DNA of 64,000 nucleotides from contig MPOA01000006.1 of assembly GCA_001899445.1 (NCBI GenBank), positions 310,001 through 374,000 of the forward strand, read 5' to 3'. Each line of letters begins with the position of its first letter. Within the stretch, counting starts at the first letter, position 1. A program made the position numbers and the translations under genes. Shown here piece by piece: positions 41,961 through 49,313 of the stretch. Below the pieces are notes generated by a model. It did not search any database. It was not told where the DNA came from and worked only from the letters and a program-made list of their open reading frames with translations. The stretch comes from Candidatus Desulfopertinax cowenii. Lineage in GTDB: Bacteria; Bacillota; Desulfotomaculia; Desulfotomaculales; Desulforudaceae.

Positions 41961-43484
41961 CTACTCTTCAAGGCGGCGAACCCTCACGTAATGCAGGGCA
42001 TTGTGCCCTTTTATTTTTCTCAAGCCCAATCTTTTGAATCCGGCTCTTTCAAAGGCCGCAATCGAAGTCCGGTTATCAGGCTTGATAAAGGCGTGCACAG
42101 TTCGTACAATTGTCTTGCGAAACAACTGTTCTACTCCCCGCTCAATGATCAGAGTTCCAAAACCCAGGCCGCGTTTACGCTTTTCTACACTCACGTGAAT
42201 CTCCGCTTCGTGTCCGCCCTGCAGATCGAAGCGTACCTGCCCCACAGGCAGATCTCTATCATCTACCGCGATGAATATAAAACAGTCTGACTGGGCCAAC
42301 CTGGAGTAAAACCATTCCACGTGATCATCCCACGGTATCGATTCAGACGAAAACGCAAAGTCCCGTACCGTGGGGTCGTTGACCCATTCCCACAGCAATT
42401 TGCAGTCCTCTCTTCGGGCCGGCCTCAAACTCAACAGTTGTCCCAGCATTTTCTTCAGTACTCTCGTGGATCCTTTGCCATCTACTAAGTTCTGGCCGCA
42501 CTTGGCCATTTTCATCCGCCTTTCAAATGACGTTAACAGTGCGTTCAGGGCGTCGGCGATTTCACCGGTTGAAATATCTTCGTACCAGCCCAAATTTACC
42601 GCCACACCTAGTGAATTTAACCGCTCTGCGATAGGCCGTTGATTTTCGGCAACAACCAGGACAAGGCTGGGCAAACCCATGAAAGCGAGCTCCCAGCAGG
42701 TGCTTCCGCCGGCCGAAATGGCTAACTCCGCCCAGGCCATAAGATCCGGCATATCCGTGACGTTGCTTTCCAAGCGTACGCCATCCTTTATCCAGGCCGC
42801 CGCAGCTCGGATTTTCTCGTCGGCGGGACCATTCCCCCCAAGCACCACTACTGCTTCCAACCCGTTTAATTGTACTCTCTGCAAAGCGTTGACCACTCTG
42901 AAGACGAGGTCGTTGAAATTGCCGCCCCCCAGAGTAACCAGCACTCTGCGAGCCAAACCCGGGATGCGCGGTGTATATCCGCGGTACCTTGAAAATTCCC
43001 GGCGCAAAAGCGCGTAACGCGTGCCGAGCAGGAGACGAGTGTGGGGTTCTTTATTCATGTATAGGACTTCCCGGGCGTGAGCGTTTTGGTTCAAGACAAT
43101 ATCTGCGGAATAGTGCTCCGCGTGGCCGTTGTCGTCTATAAACAATAGACGTAATCCACAAGCCCTAATAATGTGTTGGTAAAGCGCCCCAAAATGGTAT
43201 CCGTCGACCACTACCCAGGAAGCATCCCGTTCCCGGGCCAAACTGCTCATCTCGCGCGCATCCTCGACACTGCCTGGACCCACCGGAAGTGTGACCAGCT
43301 CTATCTTTTCAGCAGCCAAACGGGAAGCAATAGAAGGCGGCGGAGCCACCATAACAAAAGTTACGCGGCCTCCCGTATCCCGCCAAGCCTGAGCCAAGGC
43401 CAAACAGCGCATTACATGACCAGCACCGATCTGAGCACCTGCATCAACCCGAATGAGAATATGTTTGGTCTCTTGGTTGCTCAC
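41961..43484 (-). CDS. Fused PseG UDP-sugar hydrolase and PseH-type GNAT N-acetyltransferase
   Basis: 507 residues joining two pseudaminic-acid steps normally encoded separately. Residues 1 to about 340 are PseG: LIRVDAGAQIGAGHVMRCLALAQAW, WVVVDGYHFG, and the GT-B-like AISAGGSTCWELAFMGLPSLVLV, removing UDP from UDP-6-deoxy-AltdiNAc. Residues from about 350 (SLRPARREDCKLLWEWVNDPTVRDFAF) to the end are a PseH-like GNAT acetyltransferase (KRGLGFGTLIIERGVEQLF, then AFIKPDNRTSIAAFERAGFKRLG) that acetylates the 4-amino group. GTG 43484 overlaps the pseF stop (GTGA). No internal stop or restart was seen, so it is one polypeptide. Confidence 0.88.
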   Translation of the reverse strand: MSNQETKHILIRVDAGAQIGAGHVMRCLALAQAWRDTGGRVTFVMVAPPPSIASRLAAEKIELVTLPVGPGSVEDAREMSSLARERDASWVVVDGYHFGALYQHIIRACGLRLLFIDDNGHAEHYSADIVLNQNAHAREVLYMNKEPHTRLLLGTRYALLRREFSRYRGYTPRIPGLARRVLVTLGGGNFNDLVFRVVNALQRVQLNGLEAVVVLGGNGPADEKIRAAAAWIKDGVRLESNVTDMPDLMAWAELAISAGGSTCWELAFMGLPSLVLVVAENQRPIAERLNSLGVAVNLGWYEDISTGEIADALNALLTSFERRMKMAKCGQNLVDGKGSTRVLKKMLGQLLSLRPARREDCKLLWEWVNDPTVRDFAFSSESIPWDDHVEWFYSRLAQSDCFIFIAVDDRDLPVGQVRFDLQGGHEAEIHVSVEKRKRGLGFGTLIIERGVEQLFRKTIVRTVHAFIKPDNRTSIAAFERAGFKRLGLRKIKGHNALHYVRVRRLEE

Positions 43485-44212
43485 GGCACCACCTTTTGCT
43501 CTACCCGGGCGTTGATTTCCCGCCATTCGGGGCGGGCGGCAAGTAGTCGGCATACAGCATCCCAGGAAAAGGCATTGTCCCCAAAATGTTCGAATATCTT
43601 GCAGACCAGAGTCAGGTCTTCAAAGGTATCAACGGTCCACCGCAGACCCGAAAAATCCGCGCTGTTATATACGCCCAGCAGTCTGAACCTTTTCGGATTC
43701 CGGTAGATATAAGGAGTAACGTGCTCTCTCCAAGCCGGATTTGTGTCCTCCAGCCACGCCCGGGTCAAGGCAGCCATCGACATAACTTCGACATCCAGAC
43801 CACGTGGAAAGGTACGCGGTGGCAACGTATTACTGGCGTAATCCACTGCGGGTCGGGCTTCAACAAACTCCTTGATCACTTGATCAATCGTTTTAGGATC
43901 AATAAGAGGACAATCCGCGGTTATCCGAACAATTACTTCAGCCTTATAGCGCAAGGCGCTTTGATAGTACCGATCCAGCACATCTTCAGCACTGCCGCGA
44001 AACGACAACCATCCTTCCGTTTCACAAAGGGACACTATCGCATAGTCTGCCGCCCTTGTAGTCGTAGCGACAACCACCTCGTCCACCCTACGCGCCCGGT
44101 ACAATCGCTTAACCACGTGCCAGAGCATCGGCTTACCCAGGATAGGCTTTAAAACCTTTCCCGGTAATCGCGTCGAACCCATCCGGGCCTGGACAATGGC
44201 CATTATCTTCAA
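43481..44212 (-). CDS. pseF: Pseudaminic acid cytidylyltransferase PseF (SpsF-like)
   Basis: Nucleotidyltransferase activating pseudaminic acid as its CMP derivative, the donor for flagellin glycosylation. 243 residues. IMAIVQARMGSTRLPGKVL is the nucleotide-binding signature (R-x-x-S-x-R-L-P-G-K), followed by ITADCPLIDP and the core VDYASNTLPPRTFPRGLDVEVMSM. TTG 44212 is preferred because GGGGGA lies nine bases upstream; ATG 44203 is the alternative, and the frame opens to 44278. In Firmicutes this family is often annotated SpsF; pathway assignment rests on its neighbours. Confidence 0.82.
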   Translation of the reverse strand: MKIMAIVQARMGSTRLPGKVLKPILGKPMLWHVVKRLYRARRVDEVVVATTTRAADYAIVSLCETEGWLSFRGSAEDVLDRYYQSALRYKAEVIVRITADCPLIDPKTIDQVIKEFVEARPAVDYASNTLPPRTFPRGLDVEVMSMAALTRAWLEDTNPAWREHVTPYIYRNPKRFRLLGVYNSADFSGLRWTVDTFEDLTLVCKIFEHFGDNAFSWDAVCRLLAARPEWREINARVEQKVVP

Positions 44213-44274
44213 AGCGACTATTCCCCCATAAGCATGGGTGCCCGAACAGAAGCACCGAAGCACACACCCCAGAA

Positions 44275-45255
44275 TCAAGCAAGGAATGAACCGATTAATT
44301 GCCTTAGGTGGTCCGCATCAAGCCATTGTTCGTTGCTGCTACTGGAATACTCCCAACCATCCGGAACCGGTCGGCCCCCGCTCCAGTTACCGGCACGCCA
44401 AAACGGAAACGCCGGTTGAATCACGTAGAAAGAACCCACATCGATAACGTGACGAGCTTCGTCCGCCGAAATAAGTAGCTCATGGACCTTCTCCCCGGGG
44501 CGGATGCCGGTCAGGCGAATCTGACATTCGGGACCGATCACCCGAGCCAGATCCATGATGCGCATACTGGGGATTTTGGGAACAAACACTTCCCCACCCT
44601 TCATTTTTTCGATACAATTCAGGACAAAACCCACCCCCTGTTGCAGAGTAATCCAGAAGCGGGTCATCCGTTCATCGGTAACAGTAAGAACACCCGTTGC
44701 CCGTTGCTTGATAAACAAGGGAATGACACTTCCCCGGCTGCCGACCACGTTGCCGTAACGAACAACGCTAAACTTTGTACGGCCCCCGGCGTAAGAATTG
44801 CCGGCAACGATCAGTTTTTCCATACAGAGTTTCGTTGCTCCGTAAAGGTTTACCGGATGAACTGCCTTGTCAGTACTCAACGCAACGACTTTCTCAACCC
44901 CGTTGTCAATAGCGGCATCAATCACGTTTTGCGTGCCGATGATGTTGGTCTGAACCACTTCAGAGGGGTTGTATTCGGCTGCCGGCACCTGCTTAAGGGC
45001 AGCCGTGTGCACAATAATATCAACATTGTAAAACGCGCGGTAAAGCCGGGCCTTGTCGCGAACATCACCCAGGAAGAAACGCAAGCAAGGGTGTTTTAGC
45101 GGATTAAACGCCTGCTGCATCTCGTATTGTTTTAGCTCGTCTCTACTAAGAATAATCAGTCTGCGTGGCCGGTACCTGTCTAGTACCATTTCCACGAATT
45201 TTTGCCCGAATGATCCCGTTCCACCGGTGATGAGCACGGATTTGCCGTTTAGCAT
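44275..45255 (-). CDS. pseB: UDP-N-acetylglucosamine 4,6-dehydratase (inverting) PseB
   Basis: First enzyme of the pseudaminic acid pathway, a short-chain dehydrogenase that dehydrates and epimerises UDP-GlcNAc. 326 residues. GKSVLITGGTGSFGQKFVE (NAD site), SRDELKQYEMQQAF, VHTAALKQVPAAEYNPSEV, ALSTDKAVHPVNLYGATKLCMEKL (with the Y-x3-K of the active site), and RYGNVVGSRGSVIPLF. All are the PseB/FlaA1 signature. It is the promoter-proximal gene of the minus-strand set and is followed by pseF after 62 bp. Confidence 0.93.
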   Translation of the reverse strand: MLNGKSVLITGGTGSFGQKFVEMVLDRYRPRRLIILSRDELKQYEMQQAFNPLKHPCLRFFLGDVRDKARLYRAFYNVDIIVHTAALKQVPAAEYNPSEVVQTNIIGTQNVIDAAIDNGVEKVVALSTDKAVHPVNLYGATKLCMEKLIVAGNSYAGGRTKFSVVRYGNVVGSRGSVIPLFIKQRATGVLTVTDERMTRFWITLQQGVGFVLNCIEKMKGGEVFVPKIPSMRIMDLARVIGPECQIRLTGIRPGEKVHELLISADEARHVIDVGSFYVIQPAFPFWRAGNWSGGRPVPDGWEYSSSSNEQWLDADHLRQLIGSFLA

Positions 45256-45425
45256 ATGCTTATCCTCCGTTTGGCGCCTTCACGATTTTGGACAAAACTC
45301 CACGTTTCAACATATTTTTCTGCATAAGCCAGGTAATCCCTGCCTGCCCAGAGAATTTGAAAAAGGGCGCTAACTCTTTCTGGCCGGGTTCAAGTGATCC
45401 GTCCGAATTGTCGAAAAAAAAGTGT

Positions 45426-45433
45426 GGGGGGGG
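45426..45433 (+). repeat. Eight-G homopolymer at the start of the unknown gene
   Basis: GGGGGGGG follows AAAAAAAAGTGT, an eight-A tract, with the two runs six bases apart. It lies just upstream of GTG 45443 and within the open frame if GTG 45422 is used, so slippage could change ribosome-site spacing or frame. Possible contingency tract for flagellin glycosylation. The Gs may only be a Shine-Dalgarno sequence. Confidence 0.4.
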
Positions 45434-45442
45434 ACATCCCTG

Positions 45443-45991
45443 GTGAAAAGAATAAAGCTGACCGCGGGTGAAGCAGGAGAACAGCTCGAAACCCTGATCA
45501 TCCAGCACCTGAAGGAAGAGCTTTTCCTTTACCGCGCCGAAGCAAACGAGCAGGTTTTTTATACTGAAATAGGTGACCACTTGCGCAGTCTGGAGGCCGG
45601 CACCCCGGTTACGCTGGTGTTTTACACGGAGATCGAGCTGACCGCAGTCACCCTGGCCGAAGCCCGCCGTTTTATCGCCCACTGGACGAAAGAGCTGCCC
45701 GGCCTGGCCAACACCTTTTACGCCGGACACGGCTCCCTGGGCTCGCTGGCCCAACTGGCAGAGGCCCTGGCTTGGCTGCAGGCGGTGAGCAGCCAGCTTG
45801 CCGATCGCGACTTTGATCTCGCTGGCTGGCCTGAACGCCTCACCGCCGCCCTCCGGGAGTTGCTGCGGATAACGGAAGAAAACCAGTCCGTTGCCCTGGG
45901 CGATTTTCTGTTGTACGAACTTCAGGGCACCTTGGAGGGCTTGCACGACCGGCTGGTCCAAATCGAGTTGGCGGCTGGTGAAGTCACGTGA
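45443..45991 (+). CDS. Unrecognised protein, translationally coupled to the Maf glycosyltransferase
   Basis: 182 residues from GTG 45443 (alternative GTG 45422 adds MWGGTSL). No membrane segment or known motif was recognised. It is acidic and mostly helical with leucine-rich amphipathic stretches such as EQLETLIIQHLKEELFLYRAEANEQ, and has one hydrophobic strand-like part TPVTLVFYTEIELTAVTL. Its stop overlaps the maf start by 4 nt, and it heads a plus-strand unit diverging from pseB. Its coupling suggests a partner or chaperone for the flagellin glycosyltransferase; that is inference from position only. Confidence 0.75.
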   Translation: MKRIKLTAGEAGEQLETLIIQHLKEELFLYRAEANEQVFYTEIGDHLRSLEAGTPVTLVFYTEIELTAVTLAEARRFIAHWTKELPGLANTFYAGHGSLGSLAQLAEALAWLQAVSSQLADRDFDLAGWPERLTAALRELLRITEENQSVALGDFLLYELQGTLEGLHDRLVQIELAAGEVT

Positions 45992-47793
45992 CCAACACCC
46001 TCTGGGAGCAGAACCTGCGCGCCCTCCAGCACCGCAATCCGGCCCTGGCCGAAATCTTGCGCGCGAGGTCCCCGGTTTGTGACCTGGAGGTGATTACGGC
46101 CAGAAACGGCGACCCGGTGCCGGTGTGGCGAGGCCGCCCCCTTTACAGCCGCTATGATCCCCGCCGGGAAGCCGCGGCCTGGGCAGCCAGGGCGGTTGTT
46201 GAATCACCCCCGGCCGGGCAAGTGGTCTACCTTGTTTTTGGCCTCGGGCTCGGCTATCACCTGGAAGCGTTGCTGAAGAGAGACCCTTTCGCGCAGGCGG
46301 TAGTCTTTGAACCCGACCCCGGCTGGTGGCGCCGCCTGCTGGAACTGCGCGACATGCGGCCTATCATCAAGCACAAACGGGTGCTGATCCAACAAGCGGT
46401 GGACACCTCAGTCGGGAGCCCCCTGTTCCGCACCCTCATGCGCGGTGCCTTCACCGGCACAATAAAGGTGCTCGAACTTCCCGTTTACCGCCACCTTTTC
46501 CCGGAAGAATACGGTCGGTGGGCAAACGGCGTTACCGAAGTCGCCAGATACATTCGGGTCGGGCTCAAAACGCGCGAACGCTGGAAAGCTCAGTGGCTGG
46601 AAAACAGCATCGCCAACCTGATAGAAGTATTTGCCAATCCCGGCATCGTCACCTTAAAGAACGCTTTAAAGGACACGCCGGCAGTCATGGTGGCCGCCGG
46701 TCCTTCGCTTGACGAGCACCTGGAGGTGCTGCGAGAGCTGGTGGGGAAGGTGCCGATAATCGCGGCGGGCACCGGCCTGGTGCCGCTGGTGCGGGCCGGC
46801 ATCCGCCCGGACTACGTGGTCTCCATCGATCCCGGGGAAGGAAACTACCACGCCCTTAAGGACTGCCTGGACCTGCCCGCGGTTACCCTCGTTTTCTGCT
46901 CCTCGCTGCATCCGCGGATTGTAAAGGAGTTCGCCGGTCCCAAATTGTCGGCTTTTGCCGACCAGGAGCACCTGCCGCGCTGGATTGGAGAAAAACTGGG
47001 GTCGGACAAGGGGGTGCTGCCGGACGCCAGTTCGGTAGCCATTCCCACCCTGCAGTACGCTAGCGGTCTCGGGTGCCCGGAGATCGTCCTCCTGGGCCAG
47101 GACCTTTCCTTTCCCGACCCGGACCGGTACTACGCCGGGCGGCGCGCCTCCCCCGCCATCGGGGAGTATTTCCCCCGCCCCAGCGTCACCGGCGACACCG
47201 TCTATACCACCCACTCCCTGCTGGCCATGCACCGGGAACTGGAGGCCCGGGTGGCCGGGGTCACCCGGGCCGGCGTCCGGGTTTATAACGCTTCGCGGGG
47301 GTTGGTGATCGCCGGCACCCGAGCGCTGGATTTCGCGCGCTGGGCCCGGGAACAGCGGCACCGCCGCTTCAAACCGCCACCTCCCGGCCGGGACACGCCG
47401 TCCCGGGAACAGATCGCCGGGCGCTTGCGGGAACCGCTGCAAATCCTGGGCCGCGAACTGGCAGCACTTGAAGCCTTGGCGGCCGCGGCGGAGCGGGAAC
47501 TAACCACCCTGTCCCGGAATAACGTGTTCGTGACCCCGGCTCTGGTCCGGCGCCTGAACGCGGCCGTGGACAAGCTGAATACGGCCCGAAACAACACCGC
47601 TTACCAAAACGCCGTCAAGCGCACGGTGCAAAACCTGGAACTCCTTGTCACCTCCCGCAAGCCGGTGCTGGACGCGGGCACGCCTGATGAAATCAAAAGT
47701 TTTATCTGCCTGCTAGCCAACTTCGCCGCTAGCTTAAGGACCAGCGCGGAACATTTCCGCACGCAGTTGGAAAGAATCTTGCCCCCGGGCTAA
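45988..47793 (+). CDS. maf: Motility-associated factor (Maf) flagellin glycosyltransferase, MAF_flag10 / MptE-like domain
   Basis: Maf proteins transfer nonulosonic acids such as pseudaminic acid from CMP-donors to Ser/Thr of flagellin before export. 601 residues, typical. The N-terminal domain contains VVYLVFGLGLGYHLEALL. The central MptE-like GT-A-type core begins DTPAVMVAAGPSLDEHLEVL, with PIIAAGTGLVPLVRAGIRPDYVVSIDPG, and PEIVLLGQDLSFPDPDRYYAGR. The C-terminal part is helical. It sits between the pse genes and flagellin, matching that role. The final TAA forms the -35 box of the flagellin promoter. Confidence 0.9.
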   Translation: MTNTLWEQNLRALQHRNPALAEILRARSPVCDLEVITARNGDPVPVWRGRPLYSRYDPRREAAAWAARAVVESPPAGQVVYLVFGLGLGYHLEALLKRDPFAQAVVFEPDPGWWRRLLELRDMRPIIKHKRVLIQQAVDTSVGSPLFRTLMRGAFTGTIKVLELPVYRHLFPEEYGRWANGVTEVARYIRVGLKTRERWKAQWLENSIANLIEVFANPGIVTLKNALKDTPAVMVAAGPSLDEHLEVLRELVGKVPIIAAGTGLVPLVRAGIRPDYVVSIDPGEGNYHALKDCLDLPAVTLVFCSSLHPRIVKEFAGPKLSAFADQEHLPRWIGEKLGSDKGVLPDASSVAIPTLQYASGLGCPEIVLLGQDLSFPDPDRYYAGRRASPAIGEYFPRPSVTGDTVYTTHSLLAMHRELEARVAGVTRAGVRVYNASRGLVIAGTRALDFARWAREQRHRRFKPPPPGRDTPSREQIAGRLREPLQILGRELAALEALAAAAERELTTLSRNNVFVTPALVRRLNAAVDKLNTARNNTAYQNAVKRTVQNLELLVTSRKPVLDAGTPDEIKSFICLLANFAASLRTSAEHFRTQLERILPPG

Positions 47794-47817
47794 AGTTCGG
47801 CGGGCAGGCACCGAAAT
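47791..47817 (+). promoter_or_regulatory. Sigma-28 promoter of flagellin
   Basis: TAAA (47791-47794), 15-bp spacer, ACCGAAAT (47810-47817), against consensus TAAA-N15-GCCGATAA. The TAAA overlaps the maf stop codon. Transcription would start near 47824, at the first base of the leader hairpin. Confidence 0.65.
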
Positions 47818-47824
47818 AATCATT

Positions 47825-47875
47825 GACGGGGCAAGGGCTCCCGGGAGCATGAAAGATGCGCGCCCCGTCCCTTGC
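47825..47875 (+). promoter_or_regulatory. Structured 5' leader hairpin of flagellin mRNA
   Basis: GACGGGGC (47825-47832) pairs with GCCCCGTC (47862-47869), with the palindrome GCTCCCGGGAGC (47837-47848) inside. A second pairing, GCAAGGG (47831-47837) with CCCTTGC (47869-47875), is mutually exclusive with parts of the first. Because the sigma-28 start falls at about 47824, this structure would lie at the extreme 5' end of the mRNA. It could protect the transcript or control translation. The leader to the ATG is about 100 nt. Confidence 0.5.
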
Positions 47876-47924
47876 GGTTCCGCGGAAACGCTCAAGTCCA
47901 AATTAATTTTTAAGGGGGGAAAGC

Positions 47925-48752
47925 ATGCGGATTCAGAACAACATCGCCGCCTTGAACACCCACCGCTGGCTGGGCATCAACCAGGCCATGGCCAACAGGG
48001 CGCTGGAGAAGTTGTCATCCGGTTTCCGGATCAACCGGGCCGCCGACGATGCCGCGGGCCTGGCCGTATCGGAAAAAATGCGGGCGCAAATCAGAGGCCT
48101 GGAGCAGGCAGCCAGGAACGCCCAGGACGGCGTCTCCCTGATCCAGACGGCCGAGGGTGGCACCCAGGAGATCCACTCCATGCTCCAGCGGATGCGAGAA
48201 CTGGCCGTGCAATCGGCCACCGAGACGCTGACAAGCGAGGACCGGACACTGTTGAATGAGGAATTCAAGCAGTTGAGCCAGGAGATCACCCGGATTGCCT
48301 CCGAGAAAGAGTTCAACGCCCAGAAACTGCTGGATGGTAGTGCCACAGGAATCACCATCCAGGTGGGACCGAACACGGGGCAAACCATCAATTTTGCGAT
48401 CGCAGACCTGACGGCCACGGGACTTGGGGTTGAGACCACCGGCACAGGTGCACTGGACATCGGTACCGTGACCGGTGCCAACGCAGCCATCGCCACGTTA
48501 GACACCGCCATCACCACGGTTTCCACCGAGCGGGCCAAGCTGGGCGCCGTGCAGAACCGCCTGGAATACACGCTCACCGACCTGGGGATCACCGCCGAGA
48601 ACCTGACCGCCGCCGAGTCGCGGATCCGGGATGCCGACATGGCACTCGAAATGATGCAATTCACCAAGTACAATATTCTGGCGCAGTCCTCCATTGCCAT
48701 GCTGGCCCAGGCTAACCTGCAGCCCCAAAACGTCCTGCAGCTGCTGGCCTAA
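47925..48752 (+). CDS. fliC: Flagellin
   Basis: Filament subunit. 275 residues, a short flagellin consisting mainly of the conserved D0/D1 parts. The N-terminus has MRIQNNIAALNTHRWLGINQ and SGFRINRAADDAAGLAVSEKMRAQIRGL. The C-terminus has RAKLGAVQNRLEYTLTDLGI and NILAQSSIAMLAQANLQPQNVLQLL. The Thr/Ala/Gly-rich middle (about residues 155-200, with several Thr and Ser) offers likely O-glycosylation sites for the nearby Maf/Pse system. A strong ribosome site AAGGGGGGAAAGC precedes ATG 47925. Only one flagellin gene is seen here. Confidence 0.96.
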   Translation: MRIQNNIAALNTHRWLGINQAMANRALEKLSSGFRINRAADDAAGLAVSEKMRAQIRGLEQAARNAQDGVSLIQTAEGGTQEIHSMLQRMRELAVQSATETLTSEDRTLLNEEFKQLSQEITRIASEKEFNAQKLLDGSATGITIQVGPNTGQTINFAIADLTATGLGVETTGTGALDIGTVTGANAAIATLDTAITTVSTERAKLGAVQNRLEYTLTDLGITAENLTAAESRIRDADMALEMMQFTKYNILAQSSIAMLAQANLQPQNVLQLLA

Positions 48753-48790
48753 ACGGCCGGGGATAGACCAAACACTGCCGAGTAAAGCCG

Positions 48791-48828
48791 GGAAGCCATC
48801 CGTGCGGGTGGCTTCCGTGCTTAAGCAC
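48791..48828 (+). terminator. Hairpins downstream of flagellin, probable terminator or 3' stabiliser
   Basis: GGAAGCCA (48791-48798) pairs with TGGCTTCC (48809-48816), directly followed by the palindrome GTGCTTAAGCAC (48817-48828). No U-tract follows, so classical intrinsic termination is uncertain. The hairpins may stabilise the fliC message 3' end. Confidence 0.5.
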
Positions 48829-48847
48829 CAATCCCTACCGTCTACGC

Positions 48848-48875
48848 TAAAGATTCTACCCCACCGGTCCGATAA
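48848..48875 (+). promoter_or_regulatory. Sigma-28 promoter of flaG-fliD-fliS
   Basis: TAAA (48848-48851), 16-bp spacer, TCCGATAA (48868-48875), which matches seven of eight bases of GCCGATAA. It lies 35 bp before the flaG start. It separates cap-gene transcription from flagellin. Confidence 0.7.
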
Positions 48876-48910
48876 CCAAAATATAAGTTAGGGTTCGGGA
48901 GGTAGGGCCC

Positions 48911-49270
48911 ATGCGGGTGGAACCAATAACCCTAAACAAACTCCCTGGCGAGGCCGTCCAGAAGCGGGAACAAACATTACCACCCAAAGAACCCTTAAAA
49001 AATTCGCCCCAAAGGCCGGCCCAAGAGGAGCGGTCCGGGGAGTCCCTGAATCAGCAGCTGATCGCCGCCATCGAGCAGGCCAACCAGACCCTGCAAATCC
49101 GCGACCGGCACTTCCGCTTCACCATTCATCAGGCGACTAAGAAAATAATGGTGCAGGTGATCGACGTCGAAACGGAAGAGGTCATCAAGGAGATCCCCCC
49201 AGAAAAAATCCTGGACCTAGTGGCCCGCTTGTGGGAATTGGCCGGGATCTTCGTGGACGAAAAACGCTAG
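48911..49270 (+). CDS. flaG: FlaG-family protein
   Basis: 119 residues. The C-terminal half carries the FlaG signature, FRFTIHQATKKIMVQVIDVETEEVIKEIPPEKILDLVARLWELAGIFVDEKR (in segments). The N-terminal half is disordered and Pro/Glu/Lys-rich. FlaG is associated with filament length control; its mechanism is not well defined. First gene after the sigma-28 site and 43 bp before fliD. A second FlaG-like gene lies at 51794-52144 on the other strand. Confidence 0.88.
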   Translation: MRVEPITLNKLPGEAVQKREQTLPPKEPLKNSPQRPAQEERSGESLNQQLIAAIEQANQTLQIRDRHFRFTIHQATKKIMVQVIDVETEEVIKEIPPEKILDLVARLWELAGIFVDEKR

Positions 49271-49313
49271 AAATTATTATCTTATCTCGGCCAGGGGAAA
49301 GGGGGAAATACAA

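Noticed and set aside
47933-48700. 255-codon minus-strand frame opposite flagellin
   Set aside because: Fully contained within fliC, with Ser/Arg/Val-rich composition typical of an antisense shadow in GC-rich DNA.
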